DNA of 24,761 nucleotides from Priapulus caudatus (Eukaryota > Priapulida > Priapulimorpha > Priapulimorphida > Priapulidae): positions 66,064 through 90,824 of the forward strand of contig NW_014578295.1 in the NCBI RefSeq assembly GCF_000485595.1, read 5' to 3'. Positions within the stretch are counted from its first letter, which is position 1; each line of letters starts with the position of its first letter. Shown piece after piece: positions 1-10,221 of the stretch. The notes beneath the pieces are model-generated. The model saw only the letters and a list, made by a program, of their open reading frames with translations. It had not been told where the DNA came from and did not search any database. Both the position numbers and the translations under genes were made by a program.

Positions 1-319
1 TTTTCATCTCTGTTATTGTTTACGACTGAATGCGTGATTGATCAGGGAGGGGTGCATGTAAGAGGGAGACATTTTCTTTGGGGTTCCGAAAAACACAATT
101 TCACTTGACAATTTCATGGGCCATTTCAATTGGAAGCTCTGCATAATGGACCCCAACAAGCCCTTTGACATACTAGTCAAGAAATGCAATGGTGTATATA
201 TTGCTCTTATTTAGCGCCGATAGTTCTTATTTAGAACAAAGTCTTCATTGTTATCTTCTAACCACTAGCAGACCATCCCGCTGACCGCTGTGGAGACGTG
301 CCGCCGGGCACTCGAATTT
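1..319. other. Unique left flank, no gene seen
   Basis: This AT-leaning single-copy stretch has no long open frame and no recognisable motif beyond a small hairpin at 223-237 (gttct/agaac arms around a 5-base loop) and a repeated ttcttatttag-like word. It is not repeated elsewhere in the window. I see nothing that supports a function. Confidence 0.5.
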
Positions 320-512
320 GCGCGCACCGGCTCTGCCACTTGGGAGCAGCGCTTCATACTTGAACATCCCCGCGGTCGCGTGCGCATATCCGCGCGGAAC
401 TGCGGGTCTTCATGGCCGCCGGCGCAGCGCTCAGATCAACCGCAAAGCTGTTGGCCACGCAATCTTGTATCACTGTCTCTCCTGGACCGATTTGATTTAT
501 GCAATCCTGACA
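320..512 (+). repeat. Old dispersed repeat, copy A
   Basis: This segment aligns with 19086-19255. The core is an exact 17-base match (369-385 versus 19134-19150). On both sides there is looser similarity, such as gcgcac..tctgcca upstream and atcaac, g-cacgc, tctctc-tgg and at-tatgca downstream. Divergence is mainly by substitution and moderate indels, unlike the indel-dominated divergence of the big blocks, so this is an older relationship and probably a transposon remnant. In one frame both copies encode Pro-Ala-Val-Ala-Cys-Ala followed by loosely similar residues and a shared Ile-Asn. Neither frame is long enough or clear enough to call a gene. Confidence 0.6.
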
Positions 513-1087
513 TTAAATTGGCTTGCTATAGGCTACATCGTATGCCAGTCACGGTGCGTATGTTTTACATTGAACACCTAAACTTTATACGTAACAATAG
601 ACAGCTATACATGCAGCAATTTAACCATACAAACGTGAAACAGAATTACTTACACGTTTGCGTGAAAAAGTGGCAATATTTTTTTTACATTACCTACTTA
701 CGTGACCGTTAATCCAACATTTAAAGTTGTTCGCTCTTCGTTTGTAAAAGGTTCATGATAGAAAGCTGATTTGGTTTTGGTTCAATTTAAATCACTTAAT
801 GTGGGCTATTCGAGTTATTTTAGTCTTGAAAGTTTACAAAGCGGAATGATCAAAACAAAAACACGTAGGCAAGAGTACATAATGGAGATACGTATATGTA
901 TACGTACGATGTAGGCACTTATACGTTAGTTCATGCGGTTTAGATTCTAGAGTCCTGCTAGTGATCTGTGGAAGACAGCATAATCTCTGTACCATAGGCG
1001 ACTGATATGCTATGCCCCCTCCCCCACACGTTCCCCTGACAGCAGTAAAATCGTCAATCGAGAAATGAGCATTCTCATTCATGCTTT
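513..1087. other. Unique AT-rich stretch, no gene seen
   Basis: This single-copy sequence has homopolymer runs and one perfect small hairpin at 890-905 (7-base arms acgtata/tatacgt with a 2-base loop). Open frames are short and have no recognisable composition or motif. I see no RNA gene or promoter here. Confidence 0.5.
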
Positions 1088-1360
1088 TTGCCTTCATTTA
1101 CTGCGATAGAACTGGTGCAAGCGATGTGTGTTTACTCGGGCGTGCCGCCCCTTACAATTTACGTTTTCATGTCGAACCCCACCCCGGAGACATTGAGACT
1201 TGCTGCTTCCCCTGGCGTTAGCCTTATGATCCATCTCATAGATGTGCACTGCAACCGCAGAGGCCCGGGGTCCTTTTGCCAGCTGGTCGGACCTTTTATG
1301 TCTAACACGAAGCTAACCATTTCGGACGGCATCCACGGCGGCGCGGCGGCAAGAGGGTGA
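1088..1360 (+). other. Unassigned open frame, possible exon remnant
   Basis: A 90-codon ATG-to-stop frame lies in ordinary, non-repetitive sequence, which sets it apart from most long frames in the window. The predicted protein starts Met-Pro-Ser-Phe-Thr and has no motif, signal peptide or transmembrane segment that I recognise. Near its end (about 1352-1362) the DNA reads AGAGG/GTGAGG, which resembles a eukaryotic 5' splice site, so it could be the end of an exon. There is no second copy to test conservation. It may equally be a chance frame. Confidence 0.15.
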
Positions 1361-1414
1361 GGGGAGGTTCATGAGCGCGTACCGGCGCGTTGCCGACGGA
1401 GAGGTAAGCGGTGG

Positions 1415-1572
1415 CTAGTTGCATGCGTGTGTGTGTGTGTGTGGTGTGTGTGGTGTGTGTGTGTCGTGTGTGTGTGTGGGTGTGTGTGTGGTGTGTGTGT
1501 GTTGTGTGTTGTGTGTGTGTGCATGTGCGTATGCGTGGTATGTGCGGGCGTCGCGCCGTGTGTGTTGTGCTG

Positions 1573-1603
<31 letters not shown>

Positions 1604-1972
1604 TGCGCGTGATTGTGTGCGACTGTTGCGTGTGTGCGCGGCGCGTGTGTGTGCGTTCGTGCGCACATGTGTGCTTAGTGCGCGCATGTGTGGTGTGCGC
1701 GCATGTGTGCGTGTGATCGCGTGCCGTCGCTGCTGATATGCGCGTGTGTGCGTGTATGCGCGTGGCCGCACCACCGTCTGTGTGCGTTCGCGGCGTCTGC
1801 GTAGCGTGCGGCATGTGTGTGCATGCATGTGTGCGCGCATGTGTATACGTGCATGTGTGTACCCTGTGCGCGCGAGCGTGCGTGTACGCGCGTGCGTGTG
1901 CGCGCGTGCGTGCGTCTGTGCGCGCGCGTGTGGTGTGTGTGTGTGTGCGCCAGTGCCGCTGCGGTGCTGTAG
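1415..1972 (+). repeat. Compound TG/GTGC tandem array
   Basis: About 560 bases of mixed (TG)n, GTGC, CGCGTG and GCATGTGTG words lie on the plus strand. Most of it alternates purine and pyrimidine, the sequence class that can adopt left-handed Z-DNA. It produces long spurious open frames in at least four frames (Cys/Val-rich on plus, His/Thr-rich on minus). It resembles the spacers at 5751-6229 and 12000-12388 in composition, but I could not align it to them confidently base for base. Confidence 0.9.
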
Positions 1973-2130
1973 CTGAGTTACACTAGGTTTTTCGTGGAAT
2001 ATAGTCTCGTTTCGTTTTCTTCTTCCTTTCTTTTTTCCCGTATCCGGCGCAACAGGAAACGTTATAGTCAGATACGGTATGTCGAAAAACAGTGCACACA
2101 TAAACCAAGTTCGTTCTACAGTCTACACCA
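1973..2130. other. Short unique spacer
   Basis: About 160 bases of non-repetitive sequence separate the TG array from the TA microsatellite. It contains a pyrimidine-rich stretch near 2010-2040. I see no gene. Confidence 0.5.
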
Positions 2131-2335
2131 TATATATATACATATTTGTCTTTATTGACTCCTGATATATATATATATACTTCATAGATATATATATAAT
2201 ATATGTATATATATATATGTGTGTGTGTGTGTAGTGTGTGTGTTCGTGTGCTGTGCTTGTGCGTTGCGTGGCGTGCGTGCGTGCGTGCGTGTGTGTGGTG
2301 TGTGTGGGGTGTGTGTGTGTGGTTGTGTTGTTGTC
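2131..2335 (+). repeat. Compound TA then TG microsatellite
   Basis: Interrupted (TA)n tracts at 2131-2218 run directly into (TG)n and GTGC words that end where block X1 begins. The same TG-to-X junction occurs at 9049/9050, so block X is entered through a TG tract both times. Confidence 0.9.
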
Positions 2336-2670
2336 CGGGCGCCGTTGATGTGCGACACGCGGGCTGCGCGCAGATGAACTCCTGGTATATAACTACGCCA
2401 AGAGGAGAATTAATTTTACATGAGCAGACGAGCGGATATACAATCGCATATATTTCACAACTATTCTATATTATTATTCTTATATATCTGCATCTATATT
2501 TTCTCTCGTATTCCTCAGCCAGCTTTGCCGCCGCAACGCGTCCACGTTCGTATTATGGCCACGTTCGGCGATAGCCTTAGCCACTTCTAGATAGTCAACA
2601 CCTTAATTAATCTATCAATAACAACTGTCCGTTGAAGTACACTTCACCCGGATGGGGCATCCATCACTGA

Positions 2671-2727
2671 GTTAATCAGCTAAGATGTTTCGGAGCGCGT
2701 GCTCCGCCAGCTCATAGGCTGATTAAC
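2671..2727. repeat. Nested inverted repeat in X1
   Basis: Outer arms gttaatcagc (2671-2680) and gctgattaac (2718-2727) pair perfectly over 10 bases. Inside them, cggagc (2691-2696) and gctccg (2701-2706) form a 6-base stem with a GCGT loop. In X3 the same place (about 9360-9415) has lost most of the right half, so the structure is intact only in this copy. Confidence 0.75.
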
Positions 2728-4162
2728 ACATTTTTCAATATGGGTTTTAGTTAATAGTATACATATATATATCCAATAACTATCACCCTACACCTCTGTA
2801 ACCCCTAGCGCGAAATTCATTGTTCGGCCCGAGCCCGTAGCCGCGTATTATCGCGCTTCATGTTTAGTACACCTCTCTCACGCACTCAACACTCACTCTC
2901 ACCTACCTAGTAGACACACCGCAAGGGCGGCTTGCGCCAAGCGCTACGCGCCGCGTGCTCTCCACTCCCGCGCAAGTGTGTGCGGGAGCGCGACTTCTGT
3001 GCTGTGGCCTGGCGTTTTGTCGCCTATTTCGGTAGTAACTGTCAGCAGGGAAGCAAGCGGAATTGACGAGCGCAATAGTAGTAGGAGTGTGAACACGGGG
3101 AGCCGATGACGCAGCCGATGTGGGTGCATTCGCCGCGCGTGAGCTGCTACCGAGCGATTGTGTGTGTGGTGGAGTGTGTGGCAGTTACAAACGGGATGTC
3201 TATATCACACACTTCATCTCTCTTCACACACTTAATCGTATAACTATAAGCGAATTTCTCTATATAGCGTGCTGATTAATGACTCGGCTGCATTATTACG
3301 CTCCTCTCCGTAACTATGCAGCATCACCGTATAGTTCCGGTCAGTCGGCTCCCGCTTTCCACGTGACAGACCGTTTCTTTTTAAACTTCGCATGCTCAAT
3401 CGGATTTGCTTAAATCTTTTTACGTCAATATCGCCGACACTGTCACTCGTTTTTTTTGTGCAAGCCACTTTGCTAAAAACAGATGCTTTTTTTCACACAT
3501 TCTATGGGAATGTGCGACATGCATTTACAAAACTATCGAAACTTTATTCAACTAAAAAAGACTCTAAATGAGAGACTTTAAAAATCTTAAATAACGAAAG
3601 TGGTAAACGACTGCTGGCTCAAGATTACTATCACCAGATAAAATGCTGTATTACATTCCTGACTTATATGCCTTACTACACTGCTCTTATGGATAGATTA
3701 ATAGAGCGTAGGTGCGGAGTTGCATGATACTATATTAGTATGGCCCTCTACATAGATGATCTATTATAATTATCAGGAGCCTAAGATAATGATAGTATTC
3801 TTATATATTCTATCTTCGTATACAGTTTATCCTATATTATCTTACTCCTAGATATTATGACACTTCAATGACTATATGTCGTTCTCTCACGTTACATCTA
3901 GTCAATCCAGCCCTCATTCACACTACTTTATCATAGCCCCATTCACCCCGCCCTCGTACCCGTGCCCCGTAGCCTCGCACGCTATTATATCTTTCCAGAT
4001 AAGATGCGCGTACACTAACCCCATCTCTTATCTATCCCGCCCGTGTGAAACCAAACGCACACGTATATATACTATATAGGCCGGCCGGCTATATATAGAT
4101 AGATCGGTCAAACCTATTGGCAGTTATTTACAAGAAGACCCTTATACGGTGTCTCTTGGTGT

Positions 4163-4226
4163 GTTAACTATAATCGTTTGCCGAGCAGCTAACACAGCTG
4201 CTCCCGTTTATAAGCTTATAGTTAAC
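4163..4226. repeat. Nested cruciform in X1
   Basis: Outer arms gttaactata (4163-4172) and tatagttaac (4217-4226) are perfect 10-base inverted repeats. Inside are a perfect 8-base stem gagcagct/agctgctc (4183-4190 and 4196-4203, loop aacac) and a 12-base palindrome centred on AAGCTT (4209-4220). The same architecture occurs in X3 at 10570-10631, so it is present in both copies despite many indels around it. Confidence 0.85.
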
Positions 4227-4522
4227 TAGCTCCGTGTGTACGGTTATACTACACCAGACTTAACCAGTTATAACCATTCCATTCTTATTCAAGGTCCCTG
4301 CTCTTACTGCTGTGCACTTCTGACTCTTGAGTGCAGAGAGCGCGTTATCTGCCTTAGTTTGCATAGAACACGGGGTCGTTCTGTCAATATCCTAGTTATA
4401 TTCGCCATATACGTCCTATACTATATGTTTAATGTCCGTAGGTTTATTGAAGAGTACCTCAGTGTAATGTTTCCCCTGCCGTATCACACCCTTGTCGATC
4501 TTAGCTAACTCAATAGGAAATC

Positions 4523-4579
4523 TTCAGGTGTGCTGCTATCACACACGTGCAATTCTCTTGCTATCGTGCAACACCTGAA
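4523..4579. repeat. Inverted repeat near the end of X1
   Basis: Arms ttcaggtgt (4523-4531) and acacctgaa (4571-4579) are perfect. The counterpart in X3 is 10885-10938, where an inner stem tgtgtg/cacaca with a CTAT loop is also perfect. Confidence 0.8.
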
Positions 4580-4710
4580 ATTCAGCTGGATAATAACACT
4601 ATGTGTGCGTTATTTATATATATTTCATTTACTAGTATGATACTATTAAACCTTTATATGTATATACCTTAGCTATAACAATTTAAGCACGCACCAACAA
4701 ACTAACAATT

Positions 4711-5750
4711 CGTTATTTAAGTGCCACTAACATGTTGTATGCGACCTTGATATGTATTCAACCGGCGGCCCTATATTTGAGAGGATTTCGCTTTCCCAAC
4801 CCTAACTATACTTTTCCCCTTTGTTATCGTTTTAAGTATCATCGGCTCCGCATTGTCGTGTATAGTATGGACACGTTGTTCATACCGTAACGTAACTGCA
4901 AAATGCTTCATCGGGAATCTGTGTCAGTCTAGAGAGGTATAGCCTGGACACGAATGTCTTGTAATGTTTAGCATGCGGCGCGATTTAACTTCACGCGATA
5001 AACGTCATGTGGGCTGGAGAACAGCTCCTAACACGAATAAATATTGTCCGGCAGGTTCAGAAATGCTCCAACCACAGAGAATGCGGAGCGACTCAATTAG
5101 GAGGATCTCTGGCAACAGTGCGAGTTTTTTTTTAAGGAGTGTAGTATGTCAAATAATCGTGTCCAGAAAAGAAAGTGTTGGGGCAACGCCTCTGTGATTT
5201 TCCTCTCATTTGTTTAGTTCTGCCTCTGGGTCAGTAATGTGATTCTATATTTCCGGAATAGCGGGCGCATGGGTAGATCAAGCCGTCTGACGTAGGAAAT
5301 CGGTGAATCATTTGGGTAGGGAAAATACTATTACACGTTACATATAATACAACAAATTACAATGCCCAATAAAATAAAACAATACGATGTAATGCAATGC
5401 TGTGAGGGCAACTACAATTACAATTACAAGTAACATTTGCCCAATATAATAAAACAGTAACACAATGCCGATAAGTGCTAGGTTGACTTTTAGCTACATA
5501 ATTTTCCCCAAACAAATGTTTGAACGGAACGATGAACCTTATGTGATGGACGTTGTTATTTCATTCTTCGCTGTCCGGCCGTTGCAGCACATGTGGCCGT
5601 CTCGAGTGTACCACTATTAAATACTGCAGTGTACCTTTATTAGGAACTGCGAACGCGCGTAAGCTACAATTAGCGAAATCAATTTTTGCCCGGTTTTTCC
5701 TCTGTATTTTACAACTTCATCGTATGCGTCTGGGAACGCGCGTGCGTATG
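4711..5750 (+). repeat. Block Y, copy 1
   Basis: This is one of three copies of an approximately 1-kb block (others at 8024-9011 and 11025-11999). All start near TTTAAGT..CACTAACATGTT and end in CGTGCGTATG before a TG tract. Three-way comparison is informative. At many sites Y2 and Y3 agree and Y1 has extra bases, for example at the start (AAGTGCCACTAAC here, AAGTCACTAAC in the others). At 5337-5485 it holds a degenerate ACAAT-type pentanucleotide tract. No frame is conserved among the three copies. Confidence 0.92.
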
Positions 5751-6229
5751 TGTGTGTGCGCCTGTGTGTGCCGGAACAGCGCATGTGTGTGTGTGTGTGT
5801 GCGGTGCGTGTTGCCGTGTGCGTGCGTTGCGTGCGTGGGCCTGTGTGTATATGTGTGTTGGTATGTGCGCTTGCCGCACGCGGCCGCCGGGCGCCGTGCC
5901 GTGAGTGCGGCTGTGTCTATTGTGTGTGTGTGCTGTGTGTGTGTGTGTGTGTGTGTACGTCTGTGTTTGGTGCGTCCTGTGCGTGCGAGGGGGACCACGG
6001 AGTGTGTCTGTGTAAGTATGTGCCGCGCCATGCGTGCGTGCGGGCGTGCGCGCGTGGTGCGTGCGTGCTGTGCTGGTCCCAGGCGGCCGCAGTGCGTGCG
6101 TGCTTGCTGGTGCGCTGTGTGTATGTGTTGTGGGCCGTGTTGCGTGAGTGTGTGTCTGCGATGTGTGTCTGTGTCTGTGTGTGCGTCTGTGTGTGTGTCG
6201 TGTGTTGTGTTGTGCGTGCGCTGCCGTGC
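5751..6229 (+). repeat. TG/GTGC spacer between Y1 and Z1
   Basis: Mixed (TG)n, GTGC and CGTGTG words fill about 480 bases. It is partly alignable with 12000-12388, for example GTATGTGCGC followed by a TGCCG or TGCGTGAG continuation. The 287-codon plus-strand frame 5553-6416 and the minus-strand frames over this tract are low-complexity translations, not genes. Confidence 0.88.
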
Positions 6230-6560
6230 GTATGCCGTTTGGTGCGCGCGCACGTATGCACACGCGCTGGCCGTCAGCCTTGAATTGTTGCTTAGGCAGA
6301 CGCCGCGGTTTACCGAGCAGGCACGCGCACACGTGGTTTGCGCGGTCTGTCTAATGGCGCGCGGGAACAACTGGCACGAGGTAGTCGCACGTAGACCAAG
6401 CAGGAGTATTCATTAAAGAACACGCGAACAGACGACGAATACGGTGGATATAATTACCGTTGATTCTCCACTGACTGATCTATTGGGCTAGGAGCGAAAG
6501 CTGCAGGTGTTCGTGGCGCGTGCAGACGTAAGCGCAGACCGAGCGGGGGGAGGGGGCAGG

Positions 6561-6683
6561 GAAGAAATCCTCACACAGGCCACCTTGGCGGAAATTCACA
6601 AATGTGGAGAGGTTGTAACTCGTTTGGAAGATTTGTCGCGGTGGCAAGAGAATCTAGGCAAGACGTTGTTTAGCTCGAGTTAA
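6561..6683 (+). pseudogene. Coding-like helical segment, possible exon remnant
   Basis: Forty codons followed by TAA read EEILTQATLAEIHKCGEVVT, then a further 20 residues ending Thr-Leu-Phe-Ser-Ser-Ser. The composition (Leu, Glu, Ile, Val at helical spacing) looks more protein-like than anything else in the window. The frame is open upstream only to a TAG at 6489-6491 and has no ATG. In Z3 (about 12677-12797) the same DNA is present but small deletions break the frame. I recognise no family. It could be part of an exon, an old transposon fragment or chance. Confidence 0.2.
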
Positions 6684-7119
6684 ATACCTGTATCAGCGAC
6701 GAGGACAACAAGAGACACCACTCGGAGACGTTGAAGCTGCCGCATCTTGTGCGAACACGTATAGCGTAGAAGTTATAGCGAATAAATTAACCTTGAGCGT
6801 TACAACGTAGAGCACTCGGAGAGGTCTGAGGTTACACCGTCGTTTTTGTACGAGGGGCGGAGTGATGATGGAGATTCTCGCGACGGCCTAAGTAGCTTTC
6901 CGTGATGTTTGTCCGGTTTTTCACGCTGCGAGCTAGTTCCATCTAATATGTAACGTCCGGTGTGACGTAGTTTCTGCAGCCGATTTGCCAATCCACGGGG
7001 TCTGGGGCCCATCCACATAGCTGAGACGCGTGACCAGCGAGCGAATCGACCGCGACCGGTAGCTTTATAAATCATGTCATTCAGCATGTAGTTATATGTT
7101 GTGAGCATAGCATTGACGA

Positions 7120-7154
7120 GCTGCTGCTGCTGCTGCCTGCCTGCTGCTGCTGCT
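7120..7154 (+). repeat. Interrupted CTG trinucleotide repeat
   Basis: (CTG)n with two CCTG interruptions. Z3 has a pure (GCT)7 at 13201-13222. The minus strand reads CAG and gives a short Gln run in a 149-codon frame (6800-7249). That frame is not preserved in Z3. Confidence 0.85.
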
Positions 7155-7269
7155 ACTTGCGGTGGCCGATTGGTGATGTTTTCGTGCGCGCGAGTCTTCT
7201 TTGGCCGTCGCGTCGGACACACGCCTTTGATTCGTCGACAATAGCACATTTGCGCTTATGTTTCACGGT

Positions 7270-7312
7270 TATATATATATATATATGTAGTATATATATA
7301 TTTATATATATT
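7270..7312. repeat. TA microsatellite in Z1
   Basis: Interrupted (TA)n. The counterpart in Z3 is 13329-13368. Confidence 0.9.
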
Positions 7313-7332
7313 TTGCGTCGCTTGCGGTCGCG

Positions 7333-7410
7333 TGCTGTGCGTGCGTGCGTGCGTGCGTGCGTGTGTGTGTGGACACTTCTCCCCGTTTGTGTGTGTGGGT
7401 GCATGTGTGC
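7333..7410 (+). repeat. GTGC/TG tract in Z1
   Basis: Short (GTGC)n and (TG)n runs split by a non-repetitive piece. The equivalent tract in Z3 (13371-13490) is longer and purer, so the two copies differ here by repeat length as well as by point indels. Confidence 0.85.
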
Positions 7411-7867
7411 GCCCTTGTGAGCCCTGTGAGTGTTATACCACGAATAAGATTTTCTCGTGTAGTGGGTTTCAAAGGCGTGTATTCTCGGCCGTAATTTGGA
7501 AGGCCGTGATTATTAGAAACGAGCTGAGCGATTCACTAGATGACTGAATACAGAAACAGAAACTTTCTCGCATCGCGATAGAGACATTGCTACTTTCTGC
7601 TAGATGGTGTCGCAGGAATAATGAACAAGCATGCTGCTATCGCATATGCCCGCACGCGTGGGCTAGATGAAATCTATTCAACTTTAACTTCACCCAGTTA
7701 GTTACAGAGGCTGATTTGAGTTGTTGTAACCATGTTACTTATAAGGTATCGAGACTGGAAAAGTGATGTAAAATGATTGAACGCGGTCAGCGTACATTTT
7801 CAATCTCGCGAAATATCCGCGAACGTTAAAAATAATCAACAACAACAATTAAATTGCGACATCTAAT

Positions 7868-8023
7868 GGGTATGTGTATTATGTATGTGATTATTTATTA
7901 TTATTAGTCATCTGACGGATAGTCGAGGATGCAGCTGTTAAATCGCATGATCAGTCGTGCGTCGTCGTCCGGCGGCCGAGTGTGCCGTCGCGTCGTTCCG
8001 GTCAAGCGTTGGGGTTATCTCGG
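7868..8023. other. Unique insert between Z1 and Y2
   Basis: About 155 bases not found elsewhere in the window. It starts in a TTA/TAT-rich patch (7887-7906) and continues as a GC-rich stretch with repeated CGTCG words. It joins Y2 directly where X would be expected. I see no gene in it. Confidence 0.6.
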
Positions 8024-9008
8024 CGTTTTTAAGTCACTAACATGTTTATGCGACCTTGATATGTATTCAACCGCGGCTATATTTGAAGAGGATTTCGCTT
8101 CCCAACCCTAACTATACTTTTCCCCCTTTATCGTTTTAAGTATCATCGGCTCCGCATTGTCGTGCTATAGATGGACACGTTAGTTCATACCTTAACGTAA
8201 CTGCAAATGCTTCATCGGGAATCTGTGTCAGTCTAGAGAGGTATACCTGGACACGAATGTCTTGTACATTAGCATCGGCGCGTTTAACTCACGGATAAAC
8301 GTCATGGGCTGGAGAACAGCTCTAACACGAATAAATATTGTGGCAGGTTCCAGAAATGCTCCCACCACAGAGAAATGCGGGCGACTCAATTGGGAGGAAT
8401 CTCTGCAAACAGTGCGAGTTTTTTTTAGGAGTGTAATATGTCAAATAATCGTGTCCAGAAAAGAAAGGTTGGGCAACGCCTCTGTGCATTTTCCTCTCAT
8501 TGTTTAGTTTGCCTCTGGGTCAGTAATGTGTTTTATATTTACCCGGAATAGCGGATGGGTAGATCAAGCGCGTCTGACGTAGGAAATCGGTGAAATCATT
8601 TAGGGTAGGAAAATACTATACACGTTGACAATATAATACAACACAATACAATGCAATAAAATAAAATACAATGTAATGCAATGCTGTGAGGTGCAATACA
8701 ATACAATACAATACATTGCAATATAATAAAACATAACACAATGCAATACAGTGCTATTTGCACTTTTACTACATAATTTTCCCCAAACAAATGTTGAACG
8801 GAACATGAACTTATGTGATGACGTGTTATTTATTCTTCCGTGTCGGCGTTGGCAGCACATGTGGGTCTCGAGTGTACCACTAGTAAATACTGCATGTACC
8901 TTTATTAGGAAATCGAACGCGCGTAAGCGTACAATAGCGAAATCAATTTTTGCCCGGGTTTTTCCCTCTGTATTTTACACTCATCGTATGCGTCGGGAAC
9001 GCGCGTGC

Positions 9009-9011
<3 letters not shown>
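8024..9011 (+). repeat. Block Y, copy 2 (without X before it)
   Basis: A second copy of the Y block, much closer to Y3 than to Y1. The shared sequence starts at CGTTTTTAAGTCACTAAC, and the bases before it differ from those before Y1 and Y3, so the left edge of Y is a true junction. It contains an ACAAT-type pentanucleotide tract at 8628-8755. The 81- and 86-codon frames here are not preserved in all copies. Confidence 0.92.

Positions 9012-9049
<38 letters not shown>
9012..9049 (+). repeat. Pure (TG)19 microsatellite at the Y2/X3 junction
   Basis: Thirty-eight bases of uninterrupted TG join the end of Y2 to the start of X3. Elsewhere Y is followed by a long TG spacer and then Z (Y1, Y3). X1 is preceded by a TG tract. 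The switch from Y to X therefore happens inside TG. Confidence 0.95.
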
Positions 9050-9051
<2 letters not shown>

Positions 9052-10221
9052 GGCGCCGTGATGTGACACGCGTGCTGCGATGAACTCTGTATAAACTACG
9101 AGAGAGAATTAATTTTACATGAGCCAGACGAGCGGATATACAATCGATATATTTCACAACTATTCTATATTATTATTCTTATATACTGCTCTATATTTCT
9201 CTCGTATTCCTCCAGCCAGCTGTTGCCGCCGCAACGCGTCCACGTTCGTATATGGCCACGTTCGGCTATAGCCTTAGCACCTCTAGAAGTCAACACCTTA
9301 ATTAATCTATGAATAAAACAACTGTCCGTTGAATACACTCACCCGGGATGGGCATCCATCACTGATTAATCAGCTAAGATGTTTCGAGCGCGTGCGTGAT
9401 TAAACATTATTCCAAGGTTTTATTAAGGTAAACTTTATTCCAATACTATCACCCTACCACCCTCTGTACACCCCTACGGAAATCATTGTTCGGCCCGAGC
9501 CCGTAGCGGTATTATCGCGTTCATGTTTAGCTACACCTCTCTCACGCACTCACACACTCACTCTCACCTACCAGTAGACACCACACGTGTGTGCGGAGCG
9601 CGACTTCTGTGCTGTGCCTTGCGTTTGTCGCCTATCGTAGTAACTGTCAGAGGGAAGCAAGCGGAATTGACGAGCGCAATAGAGTAGGAAGGTGAACACG
9701 GGGAGCGAGACAGCGATGTGCATATCGCGGTGAGTGTACGAGCGATCAGAGTCTTATTCTATACATTCTATATCACACACTTCATCTCTCTTCACACACT
9801 TATCTATAACTATAAGCGAACTTCTCTATATAGGGTGATTAATGATCGGCTGCATTATTACGCTCCCGTAACAGCAGCACCGTATAGTCGGTCAGTCGGT
9901 CCGACTTCATAGACAAGACCGGTTTTTTTTAAACTGCATGCAATCGATTTGTAAATCTTTTTACGTCAATACGCGAACTGTCATCGTATTTTGTGCAGCC
10001 ACGTGCTAAAAACAGATGCTTTTTTCACACATTCTAGGGAATGGCGAATGATTTACAAACTATCGAAACTTTATTCAACTAAAAAAGACTAAAGAGAGAT
10101 TTAAAAAATTAAATAACGAAAGTAAAGACTGCTGGCTCAAATACTATCACAGATAAATTGTATTACATCCGACTAATGCTTACTAATGCTCTTAGATAAT
10201 AATAGCAGCTAGGAGTGTCAT

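Larger units (their letters stand above)
2336..4710 (+). repeat. Block X, copy 1
   Basis: This block matches X3 at 9050-11024 along its whole length, from the shared CGGGCGCCG start to the TA-rich end before block Y. Differences are mainly scattered small insertions and deletions, and this copy is about 400 bases longer (2375 versus 1975). It is AT-rich, has no conserved open frame between copies, and holds many inverted repeats: 2671-2727, 4079-4086, 4163-4226 and 4523-4579. Short frames inside, such as 2944-3129 minus and 4236-4508 plus, are not preserved in X3 and should not be read as genes. Confidence 0.9.
6230..7867 (+). repeat. Block Z, copy 1
   Basis: This block aligns with Z3 at 12389-13889. 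Shared landmarks are the GGCAGACGC/CGCG region, GAAGAAATCCTCACACAGGCC, a (CTG)n tract, a TA tract and a second GTGC tract. This copy is about 140 bases longer, again through scattered small indels. At 6561-6683 the plus strand has a coding-like 40-codon stretch (see its own entry). Confidence 0.9.

Noticed and set aside
5553-6416. 287-codon plus-strand open frame, and 207-217-codon minus-strand frames over the same interval
   Set aside because: The frames are translations of TG/GTGC repeats (Cys/Val-rich on plus, His/Thr-rich on minus), open in several frames on both strands, and not preserved in the matching spacer at 12000-12388.
6800-7249. 149-codon minus-strand frame with a Gln run from the CAG repeat
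   Set aside because: The equivalent Z3 sequence gives an Ala run in another frame and diverges on both sides, so there is no consistent reading.
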